A stretch of 64,000 nt of DNA from Atherinomorus stipes (lineage: Eukaryota > Chordata > Actinopteri > Atheriniformes > Atherinidae): assembly GCA_023101725.1 (NCBI GenBank), contig JALJCO010003429.1, positions 62,001 to 126,000 of the forward strand, written 5' to 3'. The notes beneath the pieces are model-generated. The model was not told where the DNA came from. It made no database searches and worked only from the letters and a program-made list of their open reading frames with translations. Both the position numbers and the translations under genes were made by a program. Positions 13,001-26,400 of the stretch are shown piece by piece (position 1 is the first letter of the stretch; each line of letters starts with the position of its first letter).

Positions 13001-14376
13001 TCACAGCTGTTCTGGTAACTTGGTAGAGCCAAGCCTGAGGGCATTGAAGGACTGTCTGGCTTTTTCATAAGTGTTTGATCCAAAACATTTTGTACTGAGT
13101 TATTTTTCTTCCTTTATTGACCCACCAGATGGATTTACATCAAATTAGGAGTGTTCAAGAAAATAAATAAATAAAATCTGTTGACAATTTGCACAGACTC
13201 CCTTTGAGAAAAAAAAAAGAAACCAGAACAGAGATTTGTTATTCTTTCATTTCCTAGTGTGCGAAGAAGCATATCTGCGTGTGAAAGCTCCTCATATTTA
13301 CCCTTTTTTGCTCCCTCCAGTGGCTGCGGAGCTTGTCATCCAGCCGTCGAGCAGCAGCAGCCCACTGTGCTGCCAGCCTGCGTATGCGTCTCTTCATAAA
13401 GCTTAGAGACTCCTTCCCAGTGCCCACCTGCTCCAGCAGAGACCCAATGTCTGACTGGAAAACAGCCTGGATGACAAGAGTGATAAAAATCACTGGAAAG
13501 GATATGATACACACCCCTGCTCATAAGCTAATGTTAGAATTCAGTTTGGGAGAAATCTTCAGAAAGAGTACATCAGATTATCCAAAAGAATGAGCTGATA
13601 TCAGAGGAGCCAAAACTACATGCTTGTAGTAATGATGTACATGCCGGACATTAAAAAAAATCATTAAATTTAATGATATGAAATAATTATATTTACATTT
13701 TTTATCAAAGAATGTATAATATCATGGATTATTATACAGGGGTGAGTTCCTTTTAAAAGCTGTTCTTCAAGTTCCACATTGGAAACAAATCAACATTATG
13801 GAGAAAAAATACCAATTTCGAACGTTTTCTTCCATCTAAAACAGCTGCTGGAAAGGAGCTTATTTTTGCTCCACTTTGCGCTTTTATATCCACACATAAT
13901 TGCAGACGCAGGTGTTAATTGTTTATGAGGGCTGTTTGTTCATGTGTCTGACCACATCACTCAGTCTGGGGATGGTTGTTTTCACATTTATTTCTTTTAA
14001 CAGTTTCCCAGCGTCGCCTCCAAGTGTCGCCAAAGTCTCCACAGCTGTAGAAACGTTCGTACGCCAGCCATGAAGTTGACGTGAAGCACCGCACATTTTC
14101 ATGGTCACTCCATTCTTGATACATCTCGACTTTAGCGTGGAAAGGATCGTATGCCACGTTTTTGTGTGTACGAACCCTTTGTACATGAGGCCCCTGGCCA
14201 CTATCATGCAAGAAGTATGGCTTAAAATCCCTCTGACCACTGTTCAGGACTTGTATGTGTCATTTCCAAGACGAACTGTCACTGTATTGGCCGCAAAAGG
14301 AGGCCCCACACCATACTAATAAATTATTGTGGTCTAAAACCAAGTGTTTCAGTTTCATTGTCTAACCCCTGTATAT

Positions 14377-14443
<67 letters not shown>

Positions 14444-17400
14444 CATATACATATACACACACACACACACACACACATATTTCCCCTGCACCCCGCTGTG
14501 ATGCCCATGTATTATGTAAAGCACTTTGAATTGTTTTGTAGATAAAATGTGCTACATAAACTTGCCTTACATGTAAAAAAGTGGTGATAAGTGCAATAAA
14601 CTGTCAAGGACCATTTTTGTCAATGAAATGTTGTGACCATATTTGTATCTACAAAGTTTGTTATACATCATTTGCTTGTACTGTTAACAATAGGAACACT
14701 TTTCAGTGAGCACAACAATGCACATCTCCTGATGCAGGAAGTGTTGAGCAAGTAGAAAAGCCGAGTTTAACTTTTAAAGCTTGGATGTGTATGGGGAGCA
14801 GTCCTACTGATAATTGGACCATTTCATAAACTATGTACAAAACTGAAAGAGACAAACAGTACAAAGCAATAAACAAGTTAGGAGGTTATTTTTCTCTGGG
14901 TGAGTAATGAAAATATTAAGAATGCATCAACCACTATTCAGGAATTTCCTAACAGAACTTGCCATCATTTCTGTTTGTCAAATACAGTACAGTGCAGAAG
15001 TCCAGTACCAACCCATACCCATACTGACCAGTGTTGATGATGGTCTAGTAACTGAAACATCCACTATCTTTTGCACTTCACAAAGTGTCAAGGTGCACAA
15101 ACCATCGACCTAATAGGTCGATTAATGGTGCCATCTCCAGTACCTTTAAAATTACACTGCATCACCTGGAACAAAGAAGAGTACGGCTACCGTTTGTGGA
15201 CTACAACTCTCTGTTTACCACCATCTTACCCAGCAGTCTGTTCTCGAAAATGTCTGACCTGGGAGCGCAGCACTGCATCAGTCTGTGGATAAAGGACTTC
15301 TTGACAAACCAGCTCTTAACATGAAGTAAACAACAAAAAAAAAAATCAATTTCAAGAGAAGACAACATATCCATTCACCATGGTATATGAATGTGGAGGG
15401 GGTGGAGAGATTGTCCAGCTTCAAATTCCTTTGTTCACAGGTTTCAAAAGGACATCTCAGCATATAGTCAAAGCACAAAAGCTACAATCTTTTCTGAAAA
15501 TGCTTGGGGTGAACCTGTCAAAACAACTCCTGGTGTCGTTCTACCACTGCTCTATTGAAAGTGTCTCCACACATGGCAACCTGTGTGGCGTGGTAGCAGC
15601 TCTGCAGCAGATAAATGTCGATGCAGAGATTTATAAAGACTGCATAGAACATCACAAACAAACAGCCACCTACTCTGGGCAGCATCTTCAGCTCCTGCTA
15701 CCCACAGTACAAAGGCCACATAATATCCGGGAAAACTGTCCCTCTCTTCCCTTTTCCTGTTCAGACTGCTGACTTTCAGAAAACACAGCAGGACCAGAAC
15801 CATGCGCAAGTCCCACAACCATTACTGAACTGATCTCACAACTAAAAGCAAGCCCACCACACATATTGCAGCCCCACCAGAAATTAATACAGCAACAGAA
15901 ATAATTCCTATAAGAGTACTTCCTATGATTAATATATACACACACACTCACATATATAGTATACTTTTCTTTTACTTTTTAAATAAATCTTTACTCAACA
16001 AGTATAAGTATGCAATACATGAACAGATGAAGTACTGTATACAACACATTAAGGGTAGCATTCAGAATGCCAGGGGTGTTCAACAGAAATTATACAAACA
16101 AGTGTAAGGATTCACATAAGTAAATTGTTTTATCGGGGTTTTTGTTGCTCGTAAATATTGTTCCATTTCTGAAATTGAATGGTAAATATATGAACAAAAA
16201 ATTTAGCTAAAAGATTTCATACAAAAAAAGTACTTTCATCCTTTCTATGGATAGCAAAAAAAAAAAAAAAAAAAAAAAAAAACATTTTCCCATTTCGATA
16301 AAAGAAATCCTTTAAGACAGTTTCAAATCTGCTAAATTCTCTCTTACTGGAAGAGCAGTACCAAAAGAAATGTATCACAGTTTCCTGATGATCCCTGCAG
16401 AAAGAGGAGTTAATATATACATTTTTTTTTTTAAACTTGAGCATATTATGATTATTTTATCATTATGTTACGTCCCAGCTCTGCTAGGGGTTAGGGACGC
16501 AAACAAAAAGACTGGTTTCAAGATGTTGAAAGGTGGAGTGAAGATGTTTTATTGTTCAGGGTGAATTAAGGCATAAACAAAAACCTGGAAAACTGTAACT
16601 GAAAAGGAGATGGGGTTAGCGATGCTGCTCAAAGGAACAAATAAAAAGACAGACAAAGCCTAACACCGAAAGGGAAACAAAAATGGGGAAAAATACAAAC
16701 CTAGGCTAGGAACCAAAAAGGGAACGAGCAGCACCATAAACTAAGACCTGTAACCAACCCCAAACTACAACAAAAGACCTACAGTAGCTATCCCAACTCC
16801 AAACTATCAGTGAAAATGACAAAGAAAAGGGAATCTAGCAACTAAACCAACTAACCAAACTAAAACACCTGGAAATCAAAACCTAAAGACACCAAAAACA
16901 TAAACTAAGGACAACTGTTGCCAGGCCAAGCAGTTGCCCCTGACTGAAGGTGTGGTTGGCTCTTTTGTAGCTGCCAGGCCAGCAGCTCCAGGTGTGTCTG
17001 ATCAGCAATCAGCACTGAAGGAGGGAGGAGATGATTGTGGGGAGCCAGGCCAAGGGGAACAGAGGGATCGAGCAGGATGATTTGCATGTAAAAATGAAAG
17101 ACAAAAGGGTTAGTATCTGGGCGGCCGTAACAATTATATTTGCTTCATATTTTCTATACATAGAATGTATTTGTGTGTTTCAGGGACTGCAGATGGATAT
17201 TAGCTCAAAGAACTAATCTGTTTCAAAGTATATTTCCTCTGCGGCCCTTGCTGCTGTACATGGTCCCTGTTCATTAAACTAAACTAATATTAACCTTGAT
17301 CCATCTTTTCTATAATTGCAACCACTGGCATTGCATGTGAATGCTTTGAATGGTGTACAGAGACATGTTAATCATTTTATCTTCATTTTTTCTATACTTG

Positions 17401-20400
17401 AGCCCAGACCTTGAAAGCACCTAAATTTCATTGTATGCCCAGAGACAATATATTTTCTTTTTGTGTTTGGCACATCTCTGCAGTGCATTCTTGAGAAATT
17501 CTGAATAAACAAAACAAATGCAGGACAAAAGAAGAAACTATAGGACTAAAAACCTGCCAAAAGTATCTCAAAGTAATTTTAAAGGAGTCATCACCCGGAA
17601 ATCCCACTTTTTCATGTTAAAGCATGTGTATTGGAATAGGACCTTAGTTAAAACGTGCCAGAAACCGGAGAGTGAAAGTGGCTTCGTCTTTGAGTGCGGG
17701 CTCTCTCTTCTCACCAGAATAGGCCACAAGAGTGCGCTCTCCACAGTACGCGATTTTGTTTTTTCCTCTGGGAATGACGTGATCCACAGAGGCTGCTAGC
17801 TGCTAAGCTTGCCTCTTTAGCACCATCTGAAATCAGCTGATTACCTGCCGCAGAGTAGCGTTTAATGAGCAGCTTTGTCAGAGAGGACGACCAGAAATTC
17901 AGCAGTGTTTTCAGTGCTGTAACAGTGGACTAATAGACCAGGGACCAGTGGATTATATTCATTCAGTGAGGATGTGCAATCGGCAGTGTTGTATAAAGTA
18001 CCCAAAAGCCATACTTGAGTAAAAGTAAAAGTACCTTACTGGAAAATGACTCAAGTAAAAGTCAAAGTTGCCTGCTAGAATATTACTTGAGTAAAAGTAA
18101 AAAAGTAGCTAGTATTTACTGTACTTAAGTATCAAAAGTAAAAAGTACTGTTAATAAAACGCAATCAGAAATTTGAGTTTAACATTTTCTTTATTTCTGT
18201 TTAATTTAGTTTTTAAGTTTTAATTTGCAAAGTGTAAAGGAGTTTCAATACCTCCTTACATAAACCCAACCATATAGAAAAACACTGTACACACAAACAT
18301 CCTTACAGACCTGCATGCATGCCTACCAACATTCAGACCCAACTGCATTCAATATTAAATCATTCCTAATAAACTCTTGGTGCTCGGAGGTGATGCAAAC
18401 AAACAAAGAACTTGATTGGTTGAACTTTAACATGACTGCAGTGCGACAGCACTTCAACTGTCCATCCAGTCGTTACTGAACCCAGAAAAACTTTTTGTTC
18501 AACCTCAAAAGAAGTTGTTTCTCAAAATGGCGAGAACTCAGTCTCGCTCTTCTTGGACTGAAGACCAGACCAGCGATGCTGAACAGCCGTTCACCTGCTG
18601 CTGAGGCAGGTAAAGGAGTGTTTAGCTTCAGAGACGGCTGCACAAGGCTACTACTACCGGCTACTAGTCCCACTACAACAAAACAAAGATTGTCCATTGG
18701 CTATTAAGTTCCTTATTTACATTATGTCTTTTGTAATTAGTAACTAAGATGCTCAGGTAAATGTAATGGAGTAAAAGTATTGATTTTTCTCGCAAAATGT
18801 AGTGAAGTAAAAGTAAAAGTCATCAGAATTAGAAGTAGTAAAGTAAAGTACAAATATGAAAAAATACTACTTAAGTAAAGTAACTAAGTATTTTTACTTA
18901 GTTACAATACAACACTGGCAATCGGTAAGTGTTGCTGCTTGTGTAACTTATTATCTTTTGTGCAGGAGACAAGCAAACGATGGTAGACGAAAAGTGATAA
19001 GCTGCTAATGTAGCTACAAAAGCTAACACACTTGTTGCTGTTTGAGTAGCTTCACATCAGATGTCCGCTCCTTATATTCATCATCCAGCCCTTTTACTCC
19101 GCAAATTCTCTCAGTCAACCATACCGTTACAATTTTCACATTTTCCTCTGTTGGGACATCATTTCCTTCACTTGGTCTGTCCTGTTAAAACTTTATTTTG
19201 GCTTTAATGTTTGCCTCGTGAACGCGCTTACAGACAGGTCTATCTCTCGTGCGTATTCTGGTGACAAACAAAAGTTGGGGATAAAAAGAGGTCAAAATTA
19301 GCTCATTAAAATTTCCTCCCACCCAACTATAATTAAAATTTCATTTGAAGATAATTTAAGAAGGATTGTGTATGTAAAACACTAGGTTATGACACCTTTC
19401 TTGAATTTATTCCTATTTCTTAAAACGGCAAACAGCACCTTAGAGATCCATCTGGACCTTCAGTTGATCCATACACCATTCGCTGAAGCTGCATCAGAAA
19501 TGGTCTCTATGGAAGGACAGCTGTCAAGAGGCAATTGTTAAGGAAAGAAAACAGGAAGAAAATGGCTGAAGTCTGCCAAATGGTATAAGACCTGGACTAA
19601 AAATCTGTGCCTACAGGTCTGATGGAGCAATAAATCCTCCCCAGAGGCCAAACCTCAACATTACTGAAGCAGCGCAATATCATCTTGACAGAGAATAGAA
19701 CAAAAGGAGCCGACATTCAAAGAAGAGCTCTGAAAGTCCTTCAAAAAGCTAGAAGAACGATTCCTGAAGACTATGTCACAGGATGAACAGCCGGGTGCTG
19801 CCAGAGACTGGACTCTGCCCACTAGCTTGGTTTTTAGCATGCTTTTTATGGTTTTTGTGTGGTTTTTAACTTTGGTTTTACTCCCAAGCTAGTGGGAGCT
19901 TTTAAACTGATTGGCAGCACCTGGGGAGAAGGACTCCTCCCCTGACTTAATTGGAAGGAGGAAGATAAAAGCCGGTGTACGGACAACAGCAGCAGAGGAT
20001 TGACAGAGGATTGAGAGAGGGGACGAGGAAGAACGAGGAAGGACGGAGGAGGACTGGGTCCAGGTGGCACAGCCGGGGGAGGATGAGAGTCCCCCGGCTA
20101 AAAGTGACTCGGGAGTCGGAGGGCGGTCGCGGACCTACTGAAGGGGGCCTACGGCCGGAGGCGCGGCCGCCCGGAGGAGTGACTCCCGGGCCAGAGAGCG
20201 GCGGTGGTGTCCCGGGGGCGCCTAAGGCCAGGAGTGCCTGAACTTGTTTCCATTTATATTTGTAATGGCGACTATTTCTAGTTTTCCTGGTAATATATAT
20301 AAAATCATGTTGGTTTAAGACTTTTTCCAGACATGTCTGTCTGTATAAAGTATGTAACGTTTTTTACTTGCACATGTTCAGTGTGCGTTGCTCAGTTTGA

Positions 20401-23400
20401 CAGTCAAGTTAGTATTTTTTTAAAAATCTAAATCCTTATCTTTCCAACTTTGTAGCACACAGTGATGACTCCGATATCCTCTATGAAAGTTTAATATATT
20501 CAGTGTATTTAAAGCAAATCCACTGGTAAAAACATAAGACACCTGCACGGCAAAAATTACTGTAGTGGTGTTAATACGAATAAAAAAAGAAACAAAAAAA
20601 AAAACACTGAAATAGAAAAGAGACTATAATCAAGTGAAATAATCTGCCAGTGGGATAAGATAATTATACTTGGTAAGATTTCTTGAAATAAGAAGAAATA
20701 AAGATTTAGAAAGTGAGAAATGTCTTTAAAAAAGTTGTACAACACTCATTTCAAGTCCCTCATTTGGTGAAGAGCTCAAAAAGTCTGGAAATGCTTCTGT
20801 TCAGTGTTGTTTCTTTCTCTCTTTAAAGGTATAGTCCGGGGTTCCCCCCGTAAAAAATAAACGTTAGACTTGAGCAAGTGAAATCCGTCTCAAACTCCGC
20901 CTTTGGGACTCAGCTCCCGTGCCGTGGTGCGTTTGAACGCAACTTTCTCTCCCCCTGCCTGTATTTCGCTCTTGCATGGTTTTGGTGTGTTGGGGACGTT
21001 TCTGGGTGGAGGTTTCTGTTTATATCGGCAGCCGATGACAGAGCTAAGAGCATGACGCTGTGTGGAAATAAGCTCATGATTGGAGCAGACGCCAGTCACT
21101 CAAACTCTCGAAGGAAAAAGAAAGAAAGAAAGAAAACACCGTATATGCACCAAAGAAAAGGTAAGAGCTTCAGATAATGCACTTTGGAAAACCAGGGTTA
21201 ATAACAGTTTGGCTTGTAGCCGCTTCTGAGCTCTGAAGGAGAAGCTTGAAGTTGAATAGGTTAGCTAGAACGAGGCGGCCATTAGCCTGAGAGGGAGGAG
21301 CGCTAAGTTTGAATACTGTTGGCAAACAGAAACGCTGAAGGGACTTCGGACTCTACCTTAAAACAAGATGATTTTTCTTAATTCGAGAATTGCTAAAAGG
21401 CTTCTTTCGAAAGGCAGTACTCCATACTGAAGGAGCAGCAGCACTACACAAAACCTGCCAACCTCAAACAGCCCGGGACTTGGTGAAGGTTTTTTTTTTT
21501 TTTTGCCAAGGGCCAATATGGTTGGGATGACATGGGAGTTAAGCCTACTCATTAATTGGTATTCTGGTTACCAAATAATCTGCTCTACCACCTAGTTTCT
21601 ATCGTTTTAAGATCTTTTCTCTCAAAATGAGAAAAGGCAAAAACTAAAAATAAGCATCACCAGACTAGTTGAGTGTTTTTCACTTAAAGTTTAAATGAAT
21701 GTTTCATAGCTTGTTTTTTCCCGCTTGTCTGAAGTGTAGATGCATTTTTTATTATTACATTAAATCTATGTGTATGAACTGAGAGGGGGAGGTCTTAAAA
21801 CAAGTTTTTACAGCTAAAATTTGGAGTGAAAGACAAGGTGATCTGAAATAGTGTCTTAGTGAGATAAATTAACTTAATCTGCATATGAAATAAGTCATTT
21901 TAGGATTCAATTACTATGTAAGAAATAAAACTCTCAAAAGATGATTTTGATCTTACACAATCTGGTTTTCACTCTCAAATCAAGATCGTTAAGACAGTTT
22001 TGGCTGAATATAAGAATGGAAGACTTGGTTAGATGGACTGTTTTGCAGTGTGTCAAAGACATCTGTTAGATGAATGAACTCCCATAGGAATGAATGGACA
22101 GCCAGTCAACTCGCATGCAAACACACACATATCGAAAGGAGGCTGTTACGGCCGCCTAGTTACTGGATAACAATTACCATTAAAATGGTTAACCGTGATA
22201 AAATTCCCAAAGATTACTTATACCGTTTCAAATTTAATCATCGTTAAAACCGTGACTGATTTCTGCAATTTAAAAAAACTCCAAGTGATGCTGCTCATTG
22301 ACTGGAAAAGCAGCGGGAGTCACAGTTTGCAATGTTTAATTTATAAAAACATGGCAGAAAATCTCCTGAGATTTTTCCCCCCTTTAAAAAGAACAAAGTA
22401 GAAATTTAGACCCATTTTGAATATTTTTAAAGATGCTGGGGGTATTTCTATAATACCGCGACAAAAATGATAACAATGGTCATTTTGGTCATAATAACTG
22501 TGATATGAAATTTTCATATCGTTATATCCCTATTACTAACCCCTTTGTCTTTCATTTTACATGCAAATCCTCCTGCTCCATCCCTTTATTCCCATTGGCC
22601 TGGCTCCCCACCACCATCATCTCCTCCCTCCCTCACCTGCTAATGACTCACCAAACACACCTGGGGTCTGTTGCACGAAGCAGGTTTAATGAAAACCCTG
22701 AGTTGTTTAACCCTGAAATTCGGGAAACTGAGTTTTCCGTAAGCCAAAAGGTAGATAACTCAACCCAGGGAAAGAGGAGTAACTCTAGCCTGTTGCACGA
22801 AGAGGGGTAACTTAATCCCTCGGTCAGTTACCATGGTAACAGACTCTCTGAAACTAACCTGCTCGGGAGCAGGTTAATGTGGAGAAACCTTGAGTTTCAC
22901 GCGGTCTCCGCCCACTTTTAGCCACACTCGCCGTTTCATTTCCTCATTCATTCATTACTCCACTGCATCTCAGTCAGATCTTTAAAAAACATAGAGCTTA
23001 TCCGATTAGTCAATTAATCAATCGATTACAGGGGTAGATTAATCAACTATTTAAATAATCGCTAGCTGCAGCTCTAGTTTACAGTACATGCATGTTTCCA
23101 GATTTCATTTTAAGGCATCAACTGTAGAAAATCTGAGTCGTCATATGAAAATATTGAGATATAAAAGGTCTACCTTTAATACAGCTCTGCTATTCCAAGC
23201 AGCTCAAGTAATAAAAGACCTTTTGAAGAAAAAAAATGTTGATTTAAAAATTGGCCTGAAGCAGAATAGAAGGAACACTGAAAGAATAAAACAAAAACAG
23301 ACTTTATGAGTGTGTTCTCTACGAGTGGACTATTTTTATTGGAGGTGGTTAAAACCATAGAGAGCAGACAGCCTGTCATATTGAGTTATCTGCTAGTGCC

Positions 23401-26400
23401 CTGGGGCAAGGCCTCTCTGACTGGTAGCCTGAGGGAACCCTGGATTTACCTCAAACACATTTTACATCTCCTCTTAGATCAGTGTAATCACTGCATCATA
23501 GTACACCATCTATATTGATTATTAATCAATAGAGAATGCACAGTGAAAAAAACTCTCTTTTTGAAACATTCACTAAGAGGAAGTAAAAATCTCTATAAGA
23601 AAAGCTCAACATGCAAAGCTATACTGTACTCGAGCAATGCAGACGTTCCTCCCAAGAGGAACTTGTGTACCACACTGCAAGATGCAAAGAACCTAAGGGA
23701 AGCCTTAGAATTAGTCCTCCTGAATACAGGCTGGCAATTAGAGCAGAAGGCAGAGCTGCAGGGATAATTCAAGTCAGGGTCCATCACGCCAGCTGTACAT
23801 AACTCTGGGGGGAAAAAAAAACGGGAACAGGCAGAGGGGAACGGCAGGGTAGACCTTGCAGAGTGGCTGTAAGTTGAGTGCATCATGTGCTGATGCTGAA
23901 AATACAAAATCAAATGAGGCAGAAAAGCAAACAGCAGTGGAAACTGGGGGTGACAGCCAGCACCCAGAGACACAAAATGTACAGCTGGATAATCAAGTGT
24001 TTCTGAATGCACTTGATCAACAAAGATGGCCAATGACTGCTTTGAACTTCAGAGGAATAATAAGCTTCATCTCACCACGCTGCTCAATACTACATTTTTA
24101 TTGTAATTTTCTTATATTTTTATCCATAGAACATCCCATACTTACTTAGATTACAGAATAGTGTCTCTTAACAGAAACCTACAGTTCATTTTTTAGAAAG
24201 CGCCACTTTATTTTCCTCCCACATCTTTTTCCTTCATTGCACACCACATAATCAATCCTTGCAGGAAGGTAACAACTGTGTATTCAGCGCCTGGGCTTTC
24301 CAGGAATTAAAACTAATGTCTGCATTGGGGAGCAAATGACTTCCCTCCAAATGACGCTGTTGCTCTACTATGCTCCGTTGCTATTCCTCTAGCTGTGTTA
24401 TTGTGGAAGTAAAACTAATAGCGCAGCAGTGTTGCATTACCTGCTTTTTAGGGAGAGGCTTTAGGGTGGGCGTAGCCGTTTGGTTCCTCCAGGCCAGTGG
24501 GGGGCAGAACCACTCAACCTCACTCAGGTAGATGAGAAAGGAGCAATCAGAGCCGTCAACTCCATAAAAGGCATAACATGGGTCTGAGGTCCAACGAGCA
24601 CGCATCCACTGGAAAGCAAATCCAATCTGTTGCCTCAAAGATGTGAATACTGAGGACATTATCACAATATAAACTAAATCTGGCCTCGACTTCATCCTCG
24701 ATTTCATGCAACTTCAATTACTGTAATTAGCTTAATGGCTCCTATAATGAAGGATTCAGTCATCTAAGAAAAGTTAGTATGATCCCTATTAATTGAGAGT
24801 TTTTATGCATCCCCATTCCAGTAAATGGGAACATAGAAGCAGGCTGACTTATTCTTTCAGTTTCAGGGCAACAAGAATATTGTTCCATACATATATTAAT
24901 TTCTATGAGATTAAATTACCTTTATCCGCTAATAGGATAACACATTTTTCTCTGTATACATACATTAGGTAATGCAGACCTTTTAGGCACAGCTGTTAGG
25001 GCTTTTAATGCACACCTTTTTACTATAATCTGTTTAACAACTAGATTTCCACACATTAATGAGTATGCAGCAATTTTATACGCTTACTTTCTATGCAGTG
25101 TGTTTTCCTCCTTTCAGCTGTATTCCATAGTGTACAACAAAATGCACAGTTTAATCCCTTTACTCCTCTCTCTCTCTCTATATATATATTTACACAAATA
25201 AATATGTGTTGCTTTTCTTTGCTGCAATCTATTCTATTTTTTTCCTCAGACACCCTGTTTTTGTAAAAAAGGCCTTAAATGCTTTCTTATCTTACTAAAT
25301 TTATGTTGCAGTTGCACCAAGGTGAGCCACCGAGAGAACACAAAAGGACGATTGCAATCTGTGCAAAATTGTTTGCACTAAAGTGAAACATAAAGACTTA
25401 CATCCATCTTACTGTTGCAGTCTGGATAACGAGGATCCTTGGGAATCTCACACTGCCCAAAGGCTCCGTCCCTAACTGGAAAGAAAAGATAAATAAATAT
25501 TGGATCTTTATCAACACTTACATAAAAGACTACACACATCATACACCAGCATGAATCAGCAAAGAATGAAAACCGCATTGTTGGGATTTTTCTGAAAGTT
25601 CTGATCTGCCTCTATGAGTCCTCAAGGCTCCATCTCAAACAAACATCCCCAGGGAATGATGTTGCCAAACTCATGTTTAACATCCGATTTTCTCCACACA
25701 CAGGGATGGGAACTCTGGTCAAATAGTTACATTTTTGTTTTATTAGAAAAAAAGGGGTTGTTTTCCATGCTCTGAAACTTTTTAAAGTGGCTTTTGGAAA
25801 ACTCCCAGGGGCCCTTTATGTGTCTTTTCAATGTGTTTGCACTCCTGATTTGTCACATACAGATCAGAACGTCAAGAGTTTGCTGCGTCAGTGTGGATGA
25901 AGAGGAAACCCTCGAAGCTACAGCCAGTTTCACACAAACAGGGTTTCTCAGCTGGAAACATATCACCCTAGCAACACGGGGAACAAGTATTTCAAAGCTT
26001 AAGTATGTTTTCCTAATGTTTATGAAGTGCCACATTAATGCTAATTGTTATTTACCATTAACAAGGCTTATAGTCATATATGTTTACAAAATATATCAAA
26101 AACAATTAAACCTACCTTAACCAAGTCCTTTTAATCCCAAATGACATCGTATAATAGAGGAACATGAAGGATAGAAACAAACAATGGAAGTCTGATAATT
26201 GGAAGTCAGGTATCTTTCCCACTGATACGGAGGAGCTTCTCATGCACTGAAAAGGGCCATGATGGGCTCTTGACAAACAGCGTGTGACAAGTTAGTGTCC
26301 TGAATGTGTTTGCTTCTTTATGACAAACACCTTCTGTGGCTGACTTTAAAGCTTAAAAGGAGGTATAGAAGATGCTTGTTTGAATAATCTTTGCAATATT

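Larger units (their letters stand above)
13467..24440 (-). other. mgat5b intron 6
   Basis: An 11-kb phase-0 intron and the densest repeat cluster in the window: Tc1 relics, a LINE relic, LTR pieces, two hAT derivatives, a Harbinger-like repeat and a GC-rich LTR-like block, each listed separately. From about 23.1 to 24.4 kb I recognise no repeat. Confidence 0.8.

Noticed and set aside
14324..14529. Open frames over the TA/CA repeat
   Set aside because: Alternating Ile-Tyr and Thr-His products of a dinucleotide repeat; not genes.
19975..20241. 88-codon Gly/Arg/Pro-rich frame in the GC-rich block
   Set aside because: Low-complexity product of a GC-rich stretch, more likely an LTR leader than a protein.
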